Positions 37,094-45,414 of a DNA stretch of 64,000 nt are shown piece by piece. Made by a program: the position numbers and the translations under genes. Origin of the DNA: Microbacterium karelineae (GTDB lineage: Bacteria > Actinomycetota > Actinomycetes > Actinomycetales > Microbacteriaceae); the NCBI RefSeq assembly GCF_009745985.1, contig NZ_WFIX01000183.1, positions 37,135 through 101,134 on the forward strand, given 5' to 3'. The first letter of the stretch is position 1. Every line of letters starts with the position of its first letter. The notes beneath the pieces were generated by a model, which worked only from the letters and a program-made list of their open reading frames with translations, was not told the origin of the DNA and searched no databases.

Positions 37094-37935
37094 CGTTCGA
37101 GCCGTCGCCCGTCATCCAGGGCGACGAGCGCCTGCTCATCGCCCTGGACGTCGACGGCACTGTGCTGCTCGAGGATGAATCGTTCAGTCCCGGAGTGCAG
37201 GAGGCCGTTCGCCGCGTCGCGGCGCGCGGGCATATCGTGACTCTCGCGACGGGGCGCAGCTGGGACGCGACGCATCCCGTCCTCGATGAGTTCGGCATCG
37301 CACCCGAGTATGTCGTGACCGCCAACGGCGCGACGATCATGGAGCGCGCTGAGGCGCTGCCGACGGGCTATCGGCGGCACACGATCGAGACCTTCGATCC
37401 GTCCGATGTGCTCACGCACCTCGAGCGGCACCTGCCGGATGCGAACTATCTCGTGGAGCTGGCGGACGGCGCGCGTCTCTACAGCGCGTTCGTCGACGAC
37501 TGGGGCCTGTCGCGCCCCAACGCCCATCACGCGACGCTCGACGAGATGAAGGCGCACGCCGTGACACGTGTGGTCGTCGTCTCTCCCGATCACGACAACG
37601 GCGAGTTCGTCGACTTCGTCGAGAAGATGGGCCTGCACCAGGTGTCGTATTCGGTGGGCTGGTCGGCGTGGCTCGACATCGCGCCGCAGGGCATCGACAA
37701 GTCGACGGCTCTCGAGCAGGTGCGCGAGATGCTCGGCGTCGAGCGCGAGCGGGTCGTCGTGATGGGCGATGGCCGCAACGACATCCAGATGCTCGACTGG
37801 GCGCGGTCGGGCGGCGGTGAGGCCGTCGTGATGGGCCAGGCGGTTCCCGAGGTGCTCGAGCACGCGTCGCGCGTGACCGGCACGGTGCACGAGGGCGGGG
37901 TCGCGCGGGCCCTCGACGAGATCGCGGGCGCCTGA
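37090..37935 (+). CDS. HAD superfamily phosphatase (Cof-type)
   Basis: The protein has 281 residues, with the ATG overlapping the serS stop. HAD motifs are all present: motif [12 protein letters not shown] with the nucleophile Asp, motif II TLATGRS, the Lys in GIDKSTAL, and motif [15 protein letters not shown]. The type IIB cap domain sits between motifs II and III. These enzymes dephosphorylate sugar phosphates, FMN or PLP; the substrate cannot be told. Translational coupling to serS is conserved in many actinobacteria. Confidence 0.9.
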   Translation: MTFEPSPVIQGDERLLIALDVDGTVLLEDESFSPGVQEAVRRVAARGHIVTLATGRSWDATHPVLDEFGIAPEYVVTANGATIMERAEALPTGYRRHTIETFDPSDVLTHLERHLPDANYLVELADGARLYSAFVDDWGLSRPNAHHATLDEMKAHAVTRVVVVSPDHDNGEFVDFVEKMGLHQVSYSVGWSAWLDIAPQGIDKSTALEQVREMLGVERERVVVMGDGRNDIQMLDWARSGGGEAVVMGQAVPEVLEHASRVTGTVHEGGVARALDEIAGA

Positions 37936-38008
37936 CTCACCCGGCTCTTCACGGATCCCCATGGTCCGCTCAGGTGCGACGGGAATCATCGCCCACACGT
38001 TCCTCGGC

Positions 38009-38014
38009 TAGAAT
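38009..38014 (+). promoter_or_regulatory. -10 box of tRNA-Ser(TGA)
   Basis: TAGAAT lies 32 bp upstream of the tRNA-Ser 5' end in the 111-bp gap after the HAD gene. A matching -35 is not clear. Confidence 0.4.
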
Positions 38015-38046
38015 CGGGCGCGGTCGGCGCTGCGGCGCCCGACACG

Positions 38047-38131
38047 GGAGGGTTGTCCGAGCGGCCGAAGGATCTGGTCTTGAAAACCAGCAAGCAGCAA
38101 TGCTTCGTGGGTTCGAATCCCACACCCTCCG
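38047..38131 (+). tRNA. tRNA-Ser (TGA)
   Basis: 85 nt with acceptor GGAGGGT/ACCCTCC, anticodon loop CTTGAAA with TGA, the long class II variable arm, T-loop GGGTTCGAATCCC and discriminator G. CCA is not encoded. The LCP gene begins 32 bp downstream. Confidence 0.95.
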
Positions 38132-38163
38132 CTGAGTAGTTCGGTCCGCCAGGAAGGGCGCGT

Positions 38164-39432
38164 GTGAGCAGAACTCCGAGTCACGGTGTGCGTGGACCGA
38201 TCGCGCGTCACACGAAGCTGCGATCGCCGGGGCTCCTCCTGCAGGGTGTCAAAGCGCTCGCGTTCCTCGTCTCGGCGGCGCTCGTCGCGGTCGTCGGCGT
38301 CGGCGCATATGCGTACACCGACTTCACGAGCACGCTGCGCGGCAACTCGATCACCCTCGAGGGGCAGGACACGGATCCGCCCGATGTCGATGTGCTGCCG
38401 AATGAGGCCGTCAACATCCTCGTCACCGGCATCGACAAGTGCGAGGCGGACCTGCTCGACGACTTCGGGGGCCGATGCACGGAGGCGATGGCGAAGGAGC
38501 AGGAGAGCTCGTTCGCCAGTCAGCTCAACGATGTCAACATGGTCGTGCACATCTCGCCCGAGCCGCGGCACGTCACGGTCATCCAGATCCCGCGCGACAT
38601 GATGACCTCGCGCCCGGCCTGCACGGACGAGGACGGCAACGCGACATCGCCCGTCGCCATCGCGCAGTTCAACGAGGCGTATGCGACCGGCGGCGTGGAC
38701 TGCGTCGCGAAGACAGCGGCAGAGCTCACCGGTCTCGACATCGACCACGCGGCGCTCATGACCTGGGGCGGCGTGATCGACATCACGAACGCGATCGGCG
38801 GCGTCGACGTGTGCGTCGCCAACGACATCGAGGATCGCGAGCACACGGGACTCGTGCTCGATGCAGGGGAGCACACGCTCGCGGGCATGAGCGCCCTCCA
38901 GTTCCTCCGTGTGCGCGAGAGCATCGGCGACGGATCCGACCTCGCCCGCATCGGCAACCAGCAGGTCTACATGGGAGCGCTTGTGCGCAAGCTCGTGAGC
39001 AACGAGACGCTGAGCGACGTCGGCGCCCTCCTGCGCCTGTCGCGGGCCGTCGTCGACAACGCGACACTCTCGTCGGGGCTGACGAACGACCCGATGGCGC
39101 TCGTGTCGATCGCGAGCGCGCTGTCGGGCGTCCCGACGCAGGAGTACGCGTTCATCCAGATGCCGGCGCTCGACTACCCGGCGGATCCGAACAGGGTCAT
39201 CCAGGACGAGGCATCGTGGGCGCAGATATTCGAGGCGCTCGCGGCCAATCAGCCGATCATCGTCGAAGAGGAGCCCGAGCCCGGGGCGACGGACGAGCCG
39301 ACGCCCGATCCGACCGTGGAGCCGACCGGATCGCCCACTCCGAACCCCACGGAGATCCCGCTCCCGAGCAACCTCAGCGGCTCCAACGCCGACGACGAGA
39401 TCGACTGCGGATCGCAGGAGGTCCTGTTCTGA
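38164..39432 (+). CDS. LytR-CpsA-Psr (LCP) family cell-wall glycopolymer ligase
   Basis: The protein has 422 residues from the GTG at 38164, with AGGAAGG upstream. A membrane helix at about 30-52 anchors an extracytoplasmic LCP domain: VNILVTGID, NDVNMVVHI, VTVIQIPRDMM, FNEAYATGG, NAIGGVDVCV, GMSALQFLRVRESIGDGSDLARIGNQQ. The Arg and Asp residues that bind the polyprenyl pyrophosphate are therefore present. LCP proteins move wall polymers from lipid carriers to peptidoglycan. Several Cys (ADLLDDFGGRC, PACTDED, DVCV, IDCGS) could form disulfides. The C-terminus is a PTP-rich linker. It sits between two tRNA-Ser genes and may be read from the upstream tRNA promoter. Confidence 0.9.
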   Translation: MSRTPSHGVRGPIARHTKLRSPGLLLQGVKALAFLVSAALVAVVGVGAYAYTDFTSTLRGNSITLEGQDTDPPDVDVLPNEAVNILVTGIDKCEADLLDDFGGRCTEAMAKEQESSFASQLNDVNMVVHISPEPRHVTVIQIPRDMMTSRPACTDEDGNATSPVAIAQFNEAYATGGVDCVAKTAAELTGLDIDHAALMTWGGVIDITNAIGGVDVCVANDIEDREHTGLVLDAGEHTLAGMSALQFLRVRESIGDGSDLARIGNQQVYMGALVRKLVSNETLSDVGALLRLSRAVVDNATLSSGLTNDPMALVSIASALSGVPTQEYAFIQMPALDYPADPNRVIQDEASWAQIFEALAANQPIIVEEEPEPGATDEPTPDPTVEPTGSPTPNPTEIPLPSNLSGSNADDEIDCGSQEVLF

Positions 39433-39434
39433 CA

Positions 39435-39454
39435 CGCCACGTTTCGACGTGGCG
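39435..39454 (+). terminator. Hairpin after the LCP gene
   Basis: An 8-bp perfect stem CGCCACGT/ACGTGGCG closed by a stable TTCG tetraloop, 3 bp after the stop codon. There is no T tract, so it may be a terminator or an mRNA-stabilising end. Confidence 0.6.
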
Positions 39455-39502
39455 CCGACGAGCGGGTAACATGGATGAACGTGCCTGCGAGAGCGGGTGC
39501 AA

Positions 39503-39594
39503 GGAGACGTGCCGGAGCGGCCGAACGGACTTCACTGCTAATGAAGGGTCGGGCTAAAACTCGACCGGGGGTTCAAATCCCCCCGTCTCCGCCA
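39503..39594 (+). tRNA. tRNA-Ser (GCT), CCA encoded
   Basis: Acceptor GGAGACG/CGTCTCC, anticodon loop CTGCTAA with GCT, long variable arm, T-loop GGGTTCAAATCCC, discriminator G at 39591 and encoded CCA at 39592-39594. A -10-like TAACAT lies at 39467-39472. Confidence 0.95.
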
Positions 39595-39596
39595 TG

Positions 39597-39626
39597 AGAA
39601 CCCCTGGGTGACCAGGGGTTCTTTTC
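39597..39626 (+). terminator. Terminator of tRNA-Ser(GCT)
   Basis: An 11-bp stem AGAACCCCTGG/CCAGGGGTTCT with loop GTGA followed by TTTT, a textbook intrinsic terminator. Confidence 0.9.
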
Positions 39627-39772
39627 GTTTCGCGTGCGCACGTGCTCCGTTCAGCCGCGCTCGCTATCCTGGAACGTGGCGCGTGCGCGCGCCGAGAAAG
39701 GCTGTGCATCTACCGGCCGTCGGCACCTCCGGCGGACAACGGCGGCACCCACCGCTCACCGTGGAGGTGTCC

Positions 39773-41020
39773 ATGTCACTCACCCGCGCCGCCCAGACGC
39801 GACCGGATCAGAAGCCCTCGCTTCTCCGGATCGCCGGCCCCGCGTACTTCGTCATCGCGTTCGTCGCGCGTGTGCCCTACGCGATGATGGTCGTCGGCGT
39901 CCTGACCCTCGTCGCGTCCGCGCGCGAGTCGATCTCGGCGGCCGGCCTGAGCTCGGCCGCCGTCGGCATCGGCACGGCATGCTTCGGCGCGCTGCTCGGC
40001 GCCGCCGCCGACCGGTTCGGCCAGCGCCGCGTGCTCCTCGCGCTCGCGCTCGCGAACTCGACGCTCATGCTGCTGTTCGCCGCCGCCGTCTACGGCGACG
40101 CCTCCGTCGGCCTCGTGCTCGCGACGGCGTTCGGCATCGGGGCGACCGCCCCGCAGGTCGCGCCGATGTCGAGGGCGCGCCTCGTCGGGCTCATCGCCGA
40201 CCGGATCGCGCCGGAGCGCCGCGCCCGCACGGTGTCGTCGACGATGGCGTACGAGTCGGCCGCCGACGAGACCGTCTTCGTCCTCGGCCCGTTCTTCGTG
40301 GGGATCCTCGCGGCCGGGATCGCGCCGTGGGCGCCGCTCGTCGGCGCCGCCGTCCTCACCCTGGCCTTCGTCTGCGCATTCGCGCTGCACCCGACGGGGC
40401 GCCGGTCGGATCACGGTCGCGCGGACGGCCGGCCGGCGTCGCCCGTGCGCGACCTCTTCCGCGCGCGGATCCTCGTGATCGTCGCGGGCATGTTCGGCGT
40501 CGGCGCGTTCTTCGGCACGACGCTCACCTCGCTGACGTCGTTCATGGCCGACCGCGGCGACGGCGAGAGCGCCGGGGTCATGTACGGGATCATGGGCATC
40601 GGATCCGCGGCGCTCGCGCTCGGCGTCTCGATCCTCCCGGCGCGGTTCACCCCGCGGGTCCGGTGGATCGCGTTCGCCGCCATGATGGTGGCCGGCAGCG
40701 CGCTCGTCGCCGCCGCGCGCGACATCCCCGCGATGGCGCTCGCCCTCGGCCTCGTCGGCATCGGCGTCGGCCCGACCCTCGTGACGCAGTACAGCTTCGG
40801 CGCCGCCCACAGCCCCGCGGGGCGCTCGACGACGGTGATGACGATGCTCGGGTCGAGCCTCATCGTCGGGCAGGCGCTGGGCTCCGCCCTCGCGGGCGAG
40901 GTCGCGGAGCGTGCCGGCACGGACTGGGCCGTCGTGCTCCCGGTGATCGCGGCCGCCGTCGTGCTCGCGGCGGGCGCCGCGAACGCGTCGCTCAACCGCC
41001 CGGGGCGCATCGTCGCCTGA
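39773..41020 (+). CDS. MFS transporter
   Basis: The protein has 415 residues; the ATG at 39773 has GGAGG upstream. Twelve hydrophobic segments are visible. The MFS A-type loop is recognisable in GAAADRFGQRRVLLALALANS. An Arg-rich central loop (HPTGRRSDHGRADGRPASPVRD) separates two six-helix halves. It probably exports a small molecule or drug, but no substrate signature is apparent. The gene stands alone, 146 bp after the tRNA-Ser terminator, and is convergent with the GAF regulator (9 bp). Confidence 0.82.
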   Translation: MSLTRAAQTRPDQKPSLLRIAGPAYFVIAFVARVPYAMMVVGVLTLVASARESISAAGLSSAAVGIGTACFGALLGAAADRFGQRRVLLALALANSTLMLLFAAAVYGDASVGLVLATAFGIGATAPQVAPMSRARLVGLIADRIAPERRARTVSSTMAYESAADETVFVLGPFFVGILAAGIAPWAPLVGAAVLTLAFVCAFALHPTGRRSDHGRADGRPASPVRDLFRARILVIVAGMFGVGAFFGTTLTSLTSFMADRGDGESAGVMYGIMGIGSAALALGVSILPARFTPRVRWIAFAAMMVAGSALVAAARDIPAMALALGLVGIGVGPTLVTQYSFGAAHSPAGRSTTVMTMLGSSLIVGQALGSALAGEVAERAGTDWAVVLPVIAAAVVLAAGAANASLNRPGRIVA

Positions 41021-41029
41021 GCGCCGGGG

Positions 41030-42685
41030 TCAGCGCCGGGCGGATCCACCGCCCTCGCGCGCGGCGAGGACGTGCAGGGCGAGGTGCGCCTCGAGGCGCC
41101 GCGGCGACGCGTCCCAGCCCGCGCCGAGGATCCGCGCGATGCGATCGAGGCGCTGCCGGATCGTGTTCCGATGCACGTGCAGCAGGCGCGCGACGCGCTC
41201 GACGACGCCGTCGCTCTCGAGGAACAGGAACGCGGTCCGCACGAGCGACGTGCCGTGGGACGCGTCGTACTCGCGCAGCGGATCCACGGGCGCCGTGAGG
41301 CTGGCCGGCAGCTCGCCGCGCCGCGACAGGTCGAGCAGCGCGCTCAGCATCCCGAGGTCGGCCGCGTCGGCGACGCCCGTGCGCCCGAGGGCGATGACGG
41401 ATCCGTAGGCGAGCTGCGCGCGCGAGTGCGCGTCGGCGATGAGGCGCACATCGTCGACGGGCCCGGCCACGCCGGCCCGCAGCACCCAGCCGCGTGAGGC
41501 GAAGAGCTGCGCGGTGCGCTCGGCCCAGGACGCATCGACCGTCGCGAAGCAGATATGGTCCTCGTGCGCGGCCATGATGATCACGCCGTCGCCCACCGAT
41601 CGCAGGGCCCGCACGCGCTGCTCGCGACCGGCCGCGGGCGCCTCGATGACGACGACGCGCAGCGCGGATCCGGAGGAGATGCCCCAGCGGCGCAGCCAGC
41701 GCTCGAGGTGCTCGCGCGGCGCGTCCGGCCGCGCGAGCATGTCGCCCAGCACCTCCGTCTGCAGGCGCAGATCGGCCTCGTCCTGCGCGCGGAGGAACAG
41801 CAGCGCGAGGGCGACGTGCGCCGCGATCCGCTCGAGCAGGGCGCGCGCCGTCTCGTCGACGTCGGGCTCCGCGGTGAGCGAGCCGAGGAGCTCGTCACCC
41901 GCCGTCACGGGCACGGAGGCGGATCCGCCGAACGACGCCTCCGCCGTCGCCGCGACGACGGATCCCTCGGCGTCGCGCAGTTCGAGGTCGCGCGCGATCG
42001 CGCGATGCCCGACGGCGAGGATCCGCTGGACGCTGGGGGCCTCGGTCATGGTGCCGATGAGCTCGTTGTCGAGCGACACCATCGCGCTGATCATCTCGAG
42101 CTGCGCGGCGCGATGATCCTTCTCGCGGGCGAGATCGTCCGCGGTGCGCGCCAGCTCCGCGAACCGCATCGACTTGTCGAGGGCGACCGCCGCGTGCCGG
42201 CCGAGCGAATCGACGTCGGAGATCTCCTCGGGGGTGAACGCGCGCGGGTGCCGCTCGGCGACCACGAGGGCGCCGAGAGCGCGACCGCCGACGGTGAGAG
42301 GCACCCCCATGATCGCCCGCACGCCCTCCGCGCGCACGATCTCGTCGATCTCCGGGATGTGGGTGAGGTGGTCGTCGTCGAGGTAGTCGCGCGTCTGGTA
42401 CGGCGCGACGCCGCGCGCGATCTGCCCGAGCACGCCCGTGCCGAGCGGCTGCCGCAGCGTGCGGTATCCGTGGGTCGTGACGCCGTCCGTCTGGCGGATG
42501 TAGGTCTCGTGCCGCTCGAGGTCGGTGAAGCTGATGTACGCCATATCGGTGCCGAGCAGGGTGCGCGTGCGCCGCACGATCGCCTGCAGCACGTCCTCGA
42601 CATCGTCCAGCGCCGCGATGTCGGTCGCGGTGTCGAGGAGGATCCGCAGCAGGTCCTCGCGCGTCCGTCGCGACATGTCCGTCAT
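41030..42685 (-). CDS. GAF-domain PucR/CdaR-type transcriptional regulator
   Basis: The protein has 551 residues from the ATG at 42685; ATGs at 42697 and 42676 are alternatives and none has a clear ribosome site. Residues about 20-170 form a GAF sensor domain (LLGTDMAYISFTDLERHETYIR, GVRAIMGVPLTVGGRALGALVVAERHPRAFTPEE). A long helical middle region leads to a C-terminal PucR-type helix-turn-helix (ERVARLLHVHRNTIRQRLDRIARIL). Such proteins activate nearby catabolic operons in response to a small ligand. It is divergent from an alcohol dehydrogenase-permease pair, with a palindrome at 42706 in the gap. Confidence 0.87.
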   Translation of the reverse strand: MTDMSRRTREDLLRILLDTATDIAALDDVEDVLQAIVRRTRTLLGTDMAYISFTDLERHETYIRQTDGVTTHGYRTLRQPLGTGVLGQIARGVAPYQTRDYLDDDHLTHIPEIDEIVRAEGVRAIMGVPLTVGGRALGALVVAERHPRAFTPEEISDVDSLGRHAAVALDKSMRFAELARTADDLAREKDHRAAQLEMISAMVSLDNELIGTMTEAPSVQRILAVGHRAIARDLELRDAEGSVVAATAEASFGGSASVPVTAGDELLGSLTAEPDVDETARALLERIAAHVALALLFLRAQDEADLRLQTEVLGDMLARPDAPREHLERWLRRWGISSGSALRVVVIEAPAAGREQRVRALRSVGDGVIIMAAHEDHICFATVDASWAERTAQLFASRGWVLRAGVAGPVDDVRLIADAHSRAQLAYGSVIALGRTGVADAADLGMLSALLDLSRRGELPASLTAPVDPLREYDASHGTSLVRTAFLFLESDGVVERVARLLHVHRNTIRQRLDRIARILGAGWDASPRRLEAHLALHVLAAREGGGSARR

Positions 42686-42705
42686 GCATACAAGCATGCA
42701 CCGAA

Positions 42706-42723
42706 TATGGATTGTGATCCATA
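42706..42723. promoter_or_regulatory. Palindromic operator between GAF regulator and dehydrogenase
   Basis: TATGGATTGTGATCCATA: two perfect 7-bp arms around TGTG, 21 bp from the regulator start and 105 bp upstream of the dehydrogenase ATG. It probably binds the GAF/PucR regulator; this is inferred from position. Confidence 0.55.
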
Positions 42724-42827
42724 CCTCCGGCGAGCGGTCCCGGATAGCGTCGCATCGACAGTTGAGCGACGCGGACCGCGATGGTGCACCCGCAGCGGCG
42801 GCCCGCTCCGACGAGGGGAGTCCCGCC

Positions 42828-43934
42828 ATGCGGATCACCGGTGCCGTTCTCGAGGAGACCGGCCGCGCCGCGCCGTACACCGCCTCGCGCCCGATCAGCA
42901 TCTCCGAGCTCGACCTCGGCGAGCCCGGTCCGACCGAGGTCCTCGTGCGCATCGAGGCAGCGGGCGTCTGCCACTCCGATCTGTCTGTCGTCGACGGGAA
43001 CCGCGTTCGCCCGACGCCGATGCTCCTCGGGCACGAAGCCGCAGGGCGGGTCGTCTCGGCCGGATCCGATGTGACGGATCTCGACGCCGGCGAGCGCGTG
43101 ACGATGGCGTTCCTGCCGCGATGCGAGGACTGCGACGGGTGCCGCACGGACGGGCGCCTTCCCTGTGAGCGCGGCACCGCGAGCAACAACGCGGGGACCC
43201 TCCTGCGCGGCTCGCGGCTCCTCAGCCGCGGCGGCGAGCGGGTCTTCCACCACCTCGGCGTCTCGGGCTTCGCGACCCACGCGGTCGTCGACCGCGCATC
43301 GGTCGTCCCGGTCGGCGACGACGTCCCGCCCGAGGTCGCCGCCGTGCTCGGCTGCGCCGTGCTCACCGGCGGGGGCGCGATGCTGAACGCCGTGCGGCGC
43401 GAGCGCGGCGAGTCGGTCGTCATCGTCGGCCTGGGCGGCGTCGGCGTCGCGGCGCTCATCGCGGCCGTCGCCGAGAACGCGGGCCCCGTGATCGCGGTCG
43501 ACTCGGTGCGGGAGAAGCTCGAGCTCGCTCTCGAGCTCGGCGCCGACGAGGCCGTCACGCCCGACGAGCTCGCCGAGCGCGGGATCCGGGCGGCACACGC
43601 CCTCGAATGCGCGGGCCACCCGCGCGCATTCGAGACGGCGTTCCGTGCAACGATGCCCGGCGGGCGCACCGTGACCGTCGGGCTCCCGCACCCCGAGGCG
43701 CTCGCGGAGGTCTCACCGCTCACGATCACCGCCGAGGCGCGCACGATCATCGGGAGCTACCTCGGATCCGCCGTCCCGGCCCGCGACATCCCGCGCTTCG
43801 CGCAGTGGTGGCGCGAGGGGCGATTCCCCGTCGAGAAGCTCATCAGCCGCCGCATCCGGCTCGAGGACATCAACGACGCCATGGACGAGCTCGCCGAGGG
43901 GCGCGCCGTCCGCCAGGTCATCCTCTTCGACTGA
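42828..43934 (+). CDS. Zinc-dependent medium-chain alcohol dehydrogenase
   Basis: The protein has 368 residues; the ATG at 42828 has GAGGGGAG upstream. Catalytic zinc site residues are in GVCHSDLSVVDG and GHEAAGRV. The structural zinc Cys cluster is in CEDCDGCRTDGRLPC. The cofactor site VIVGLGGVGVAALIAAVAE is followed by an acidic residue (VDS), favouring NAD(H). The layout is that of class III/aryl-alcohol-type dehydrogenases of actinobacteria. It probably oxidises an alcohol made from whatever the downstream permease imports, under the GAF regulator. The permease gene follows after 51 bp. Confidence 0.87.
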   Translation: MRITGAVLEETGRAAPYTASRPISISELDLGEPGPTEVLVRIEAAGVCHSDLSVVDGNRVRPTPMLLGHEAAGRVVSAGSDVTDLDAGERVTMAFLPRCEDCDGCRTDGRLPCERGTASNNAGTLLRGSRLLSRGGERVFHHLGVSGFATHAVVDRASVVPVGDDVPPEVAAVLGCAVLTGGGAMLNAVRRERGESVVIVGLGGVGVAALIAAVAENAGPVIAVDSVREKLELALELGADEAVTPDELAERGIRAAHALECAGHPRAFETAFRATMPGGRTVTVGLPHPEALAEVSPLTITAEARTIIGSYLGSAVPARDIPRFAQWWREGRFPVEKLISRRIRLEDINDAMDELAEGRAVRQVILFD

Positions 43935-43985
43935 TCCGCACGCCGTGCGGCGACGACGCCGCACCCGAGAGAAGGACGCAATCCG

Positions 43986-45353
43986 ATGTCACGCAGCTAT
44001 CCGAATCCGTGGAAGGCCGGGCCGTTCGATGTCCGTCTTCCGTTCCTGCACTACCGCTTCGAGTGGCGCGACTACTCGCAGGGGCTCGTCATGTGCGCCG
44101 TCGACCTCGGCGCGATCCCGCTCATGCAGGAGCTGCTGGGCATGCCGTTCGAGGCGGCGCTCGCGATCGTCGTCATCAACGGCCTGCTCTATCTCCTGCA
44201 CCACATGCTGGGCGATCCCGTCATCCCCGGCTGGATCACCCCGGCGATCCCGCTGCTCACGCTCTACCTCAACGAGTTCCCGGTGGAGCAGAGGGTGCAT
44301 GCGCTGATCGCGTTCCAGCTGCTTCTCGGCGCCTTCTCGATCACGCTGGGGGCGACGGGCCTCGCCGCGAAGGTCGTCAGGGTCGTGCCGAACGCCCTCC
44401 GCGCGGGCATCGTGATCGGCGCGGGCGTCGCCGCGGTGCAGGGCGTGTTCGCGGCGGGCGGGCGTTTCGAGACCTTCCCCTGGACGATCTCGATCGCCGT
44501 GGGCCTGGCCTTCTTCCTCATGTACTCGAACGCGTTCAAGCGACTGCAGCGCCGCAGCCGCGCGGCCGAGTTCCTCGGCAGCCTCGGGATCCTCCCCGCG
44601 ATCCTCGTCGCGGTCTTCGTCGCGCCGATGTTCGGCGAGGCGCCGTGGCCGCAGATCGAGTGGGGGATCTCCTCGCCCGACTTCGTGACGATGTTCACGC
44701 AGTACACCGTGTTCGGCGTCGGCCTGCCGCCCGTGATGATGTTCGTCACGGCGATCCCGACGGTGCTCGCCGCCTACATCGTCGTCTTCGGCGACGTGAT
44801 CCAGGCGAAGGCCGTGCTGTCGGAGGCCGACGCGTTCCGTCCCGACGAGAAGGTGGTCTACGACCCGAATCGCGCGCACCTCATCTTCGGCGGCCGCAAC
44901 CTGCTGATGGGGATCTTCGGCCCCGACAACGCGATGTGCGGTCCGCTCTGGGCGGCGATGCACGTGACGACGACGGAGCGCTACAAGAAGGGTCCCGCCT
45001 CGATGCAGTCGATCTTCGGCGGCGCCGGGTGGTTCCGGTGGGGCACCAACACGGGACTCTTCCTGCTGCCGATCGTGTCGCTGCTCGAGCCGATCCTCGG
45101 GGTCGCGCTCGCACTGACACTCCTCATCCAGGGCTTCGTCTCGATCCGCGTGGGGATCATGGAGGCGGCCAGCCGAACGGATCTCGGCGTCGCGGGCGTG
45201 ATCGCGGCGATCCTCGCGACGAAGGGCGCGGCCTGGGGATTCGGCGCCGGGATCGTGCTGTGCCTGCTGATCTACACGGTCGACTTCTTCCGCGGCGAAA
45301 GCGATGGCCTGTTCTCGGAGAAGCCGGCCGAGGAGGACTCCCCGCGCGAGTGA
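43986..45353 (+). CDS. Multi-spanning permease, NCS2/xanthine-uracil-like
   Basis: The protein has 455 residues from the ATG at 43986, with GAGAAGGA upstream. Eleven to thirteen hydrophobic segments are seen. GDPVIPGWITPAIPLL, the GATGLAAKVVRVVPNALRAGIVIGAGVAAVQGVF region and GPDNAMCGPLWAAMH resemble the half-helix sites of SLC23/SLC26-fold carriers. I place it near the xanthine/uracil permease group, but the subfamily and substrate are uncertain. Its pairing with an alcohol dehydrogenase and a GAF regulator argues for uptake of a carbon or nitrogen source. Confidence 0.65.
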   Translation: MSRSYPNPWKAGPFDVRLPFLHYRFEWRDYSQGLVMCAVDLGAIPLMQELLGMPFEAALAIVVINGLLYLLHHMLGDPVIPGWITPAIPLLTLYLNEFPVEQRVHALIAFQLLLGAFSITLGATGLAAKVVRVVPNALRAGIVIGAGVAAVQGVFAAGGRFETFPWTISIAVGLAFFLMYSNAFKRLQRRSRAAEFLGSLGILPAILVAVFVAPMFGEAPWPQIEWGISSPDFVTMFTQYTVFGVGLPPVMMFVTAIPTVLAAYIVVFGDVIQAKAVLSEADAFRPDEKVVYDPNRAHLIFGGRNLLMGIFGPDNAMCGPLWAAMHVTTTERYKKGPASMQSIFGGAGWFRWGTNTGLFLLPIVSLLEPILGVALALTLLIQGFVSIRVGIMEAASRTDLGVAGVIAAILATKGAAWGFGAGIVLCLLIYTVDFFRGESDGLFSEKPAEEDSPRE

Positions 45354-45395
45354 ACGGCGCCGCGTGTGACGCCCGAGTTCTCAGGGCGCGCCAGG

Positions 45396-45414
45396 TGAGG
45401 TTAGGCTTACCTGC
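45396..45414 (+). promoter_or_regulatory. IdeR/DtxR-type iron box abutting the start codon
   Basis: TGAGGTTAGGCTTACCTGC matches the DtxR/IdeR consensus (TTAGGTTAGGCTAACCTAA) at 15 of 19 positions by my alignment and ends at the base before the ATG of the iron ABC operon. Repression by iron-loaded IdeR/DmdR is expected. TAGGCT inside it could also serve as the -10 box of a leaderless message. Confidence 0.8.
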
